Shown piece after piece: positions 22,057 through 22,718 of a stretch of 22,718 nucleotides of DNA. Source of the stretch: JAFMIT01 sp049421205 (GTDB lineage Bacteria > Actinomycetota > Actinomycetes > S36-B12 > UBA5976). Where the stretch lies: NCBI GenBank assembly GCA_049421205.1, contig JBMSMQ010000019.1, positions 1 through 22,718 on the forward strand, in the 5' to 3' direction. A program made the position numbers and the translations under genes. How positions within the stretch are numbered: the first letter of the stretch is position 1; every line of letters begins with the position of its first letter. The notes under the pieces are model-generated. The model worked only from the letters and a program-made list of their open reading frames with translations. It did no database searches and was not told where the DNA came from.

Positions 22057-22718
22057 GCGTTCACACTTTCAGTTCGTTGGTTTACAGACGATGCAAACCA
22101 GGATCCAATGATGACCATTGGAAATCCGATTGCGAGCCCAATAGTGATGGGTTCAGACAGGAACACTACTCCTAGTATTAAAGCAACTGCAGGATTGAGA
22201 TAAGTAATTAATGTAACTCTGACAGGGCCAATCTCGTCAATTAATGCGAAGAACAAGATGAATGCAAGCACCGTGCAAATGAGTGCAAGTGTCGAAACTG
22301 CCAAAAGTGCACTTGTTGATGGCATCTCAGTTGGAGCAACGAACGGTAAAAATGGTGTGTAGATAAGCGAAACAATCATCAGTGACATACCAATGACTGT
22401 TGGTGAATCTGATTCACCAAGTGTTAGATTCACAATCACAGGGCCAAGCGCATACCCAAACGCTGCAAGTAACACTATAAATACTGCGAGTATTGAAATA
22501 CTTTCTGTTATTGAATCTAATCCAACGAGAACGACCACACCCAGTGTGCCGATGAGCATTCCTATAATTCTTCGTTGATGAAAGGCTGTTTGATCTCCGC
22601 GAAAACGAGCAATGACTACACCGAAAATAGGAACCGTTGCGAGCAAGAGACCAGCGAGACTTGATGAGATTTCACGTTCAGCGAGATTGATGAACCACCA
22701 CGGAAACACCATTTCAAC
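22053..22718 (-). CDS. EamA/DMT superfamily permease (5' end outside window)
   Basis: The frame is open to the window edge, and the sequence corresponds to the last two-thirds of a ten-helix EamA transporter: the end of the first EamA repeat (PWWFINLAE to VVVLVGLDS) and the whole second repeat ending in VFLSEPITIGLAIGFPMVIIGSWFA. A typical member has about 300 residues, so some 75 residues are missing. The first ATG in the window at 22712 is inside the conserved region and is not the true start. The role is efflux of metabolites such as amino acids; the substrate is unknown. It is translationally coupled to the DHA2 gene. Confidence 0.88.
   Translation of the reverse strand, partial: VEMVFPWWFINLAEREISSSLAGLLLATVPIFGVVIARFRGDQTAFHQRRIIGMLIGTLGVVVLVGLDSITESISILAVFIVLLAAFGYALGPVIVNLTLGESDSPTVIGMSLMIVSLIYTPFLPFVAPTEMPSTSALLAVSTLALICTVLAFILFFALIDEIGPVRVTLITYLNPAVALILGVVFLSEPITIGLAIGFPMVIIGSWFASSVNQRTESVNA

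Overview
The window comes from an actinobacterium, most likely a small-genome planktonic freshwater lineage. Indicators are a proteorhodopsin-like proton pump of the actinorhodopsin type, an AT-leaning base composition for an actinobacterium, GTG/TTG starts, many 1-11 bp gene overlaps, several promoters that look leaderless, and a perfect match to the actinobacterial nickel regulator (Nur) box. The exact lineage cannot be fixed from the sequence alone. No rRNA, tRNA, CRISPR array, insertion sequence or phage module was seen, and no gap between genes exceeds about 200 bp.

Layout. 1-256: the C-terminal tail of a basic Arg/Ser-rich protein. 333-3883 (-): two overlapping half-transporters forming an asymmetric ABC exporter. 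3918-7110 (+): an Old Yellow Enzyme (YqjM/NamA class), then a DrrA/DrrB-type ABC-2 exporter and a small four-helix membrane protein. 7111-8112: actinorhodopsin with its own promoter region, leader hairpin and terminator. 8111-9331 (-): Ste24-like M48 protease. 9389-10698 (+): NfeD and an SPFH/stomatin protein. 10692-11673 (+): a repeat-rich leader and a divergent DapB-like reductase. 11835-12764 (+): TSUP anion permease. 12754-14458 (-): DUF3293-like protein and NhaA antiporter. 14513-14980 (+): TspO. 14977-16464 (-): iron-sulfur (6-4) photolyase. 16523-19023 (+): ECF nickel/cobalt transporter nikMNQO. 19020-19271 (-): glutaredoxin-like protein. 19329-19454 (+): a tiny zinc-ribbon protein. 19442-22718 (-): EamA permease, DHA2 efflux pump, YvlD-like membrane protein and SpoU methyltransferase in one tight run.

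How the genes fit together. The rhodopsin (light-driven H+ export), NhaA (Na+/H+ exchange), TspO (tetrapyrrole/light-stress protein) and the photolyase (UV lesion repair) suit a sunlit-water lifestyle. The metal transporter is probably for nickel: a perfect 21-bp palindrome containing TTGCAA-N5-TTGCAA lies between the photolyase and nikM, and its right half coincides with a -35 element of a promoter that appears to start transcription exactly at the nikM ATG. The most interesting points are this operator and its sharing with a divergent photolyase, the carotenoid-antenna glycine and promoter palindrome of the rhodopsin, the 41-residue Cys-rich protein, the one-sided ABC exporter, and the structured leader of an unusual DapB homologue.
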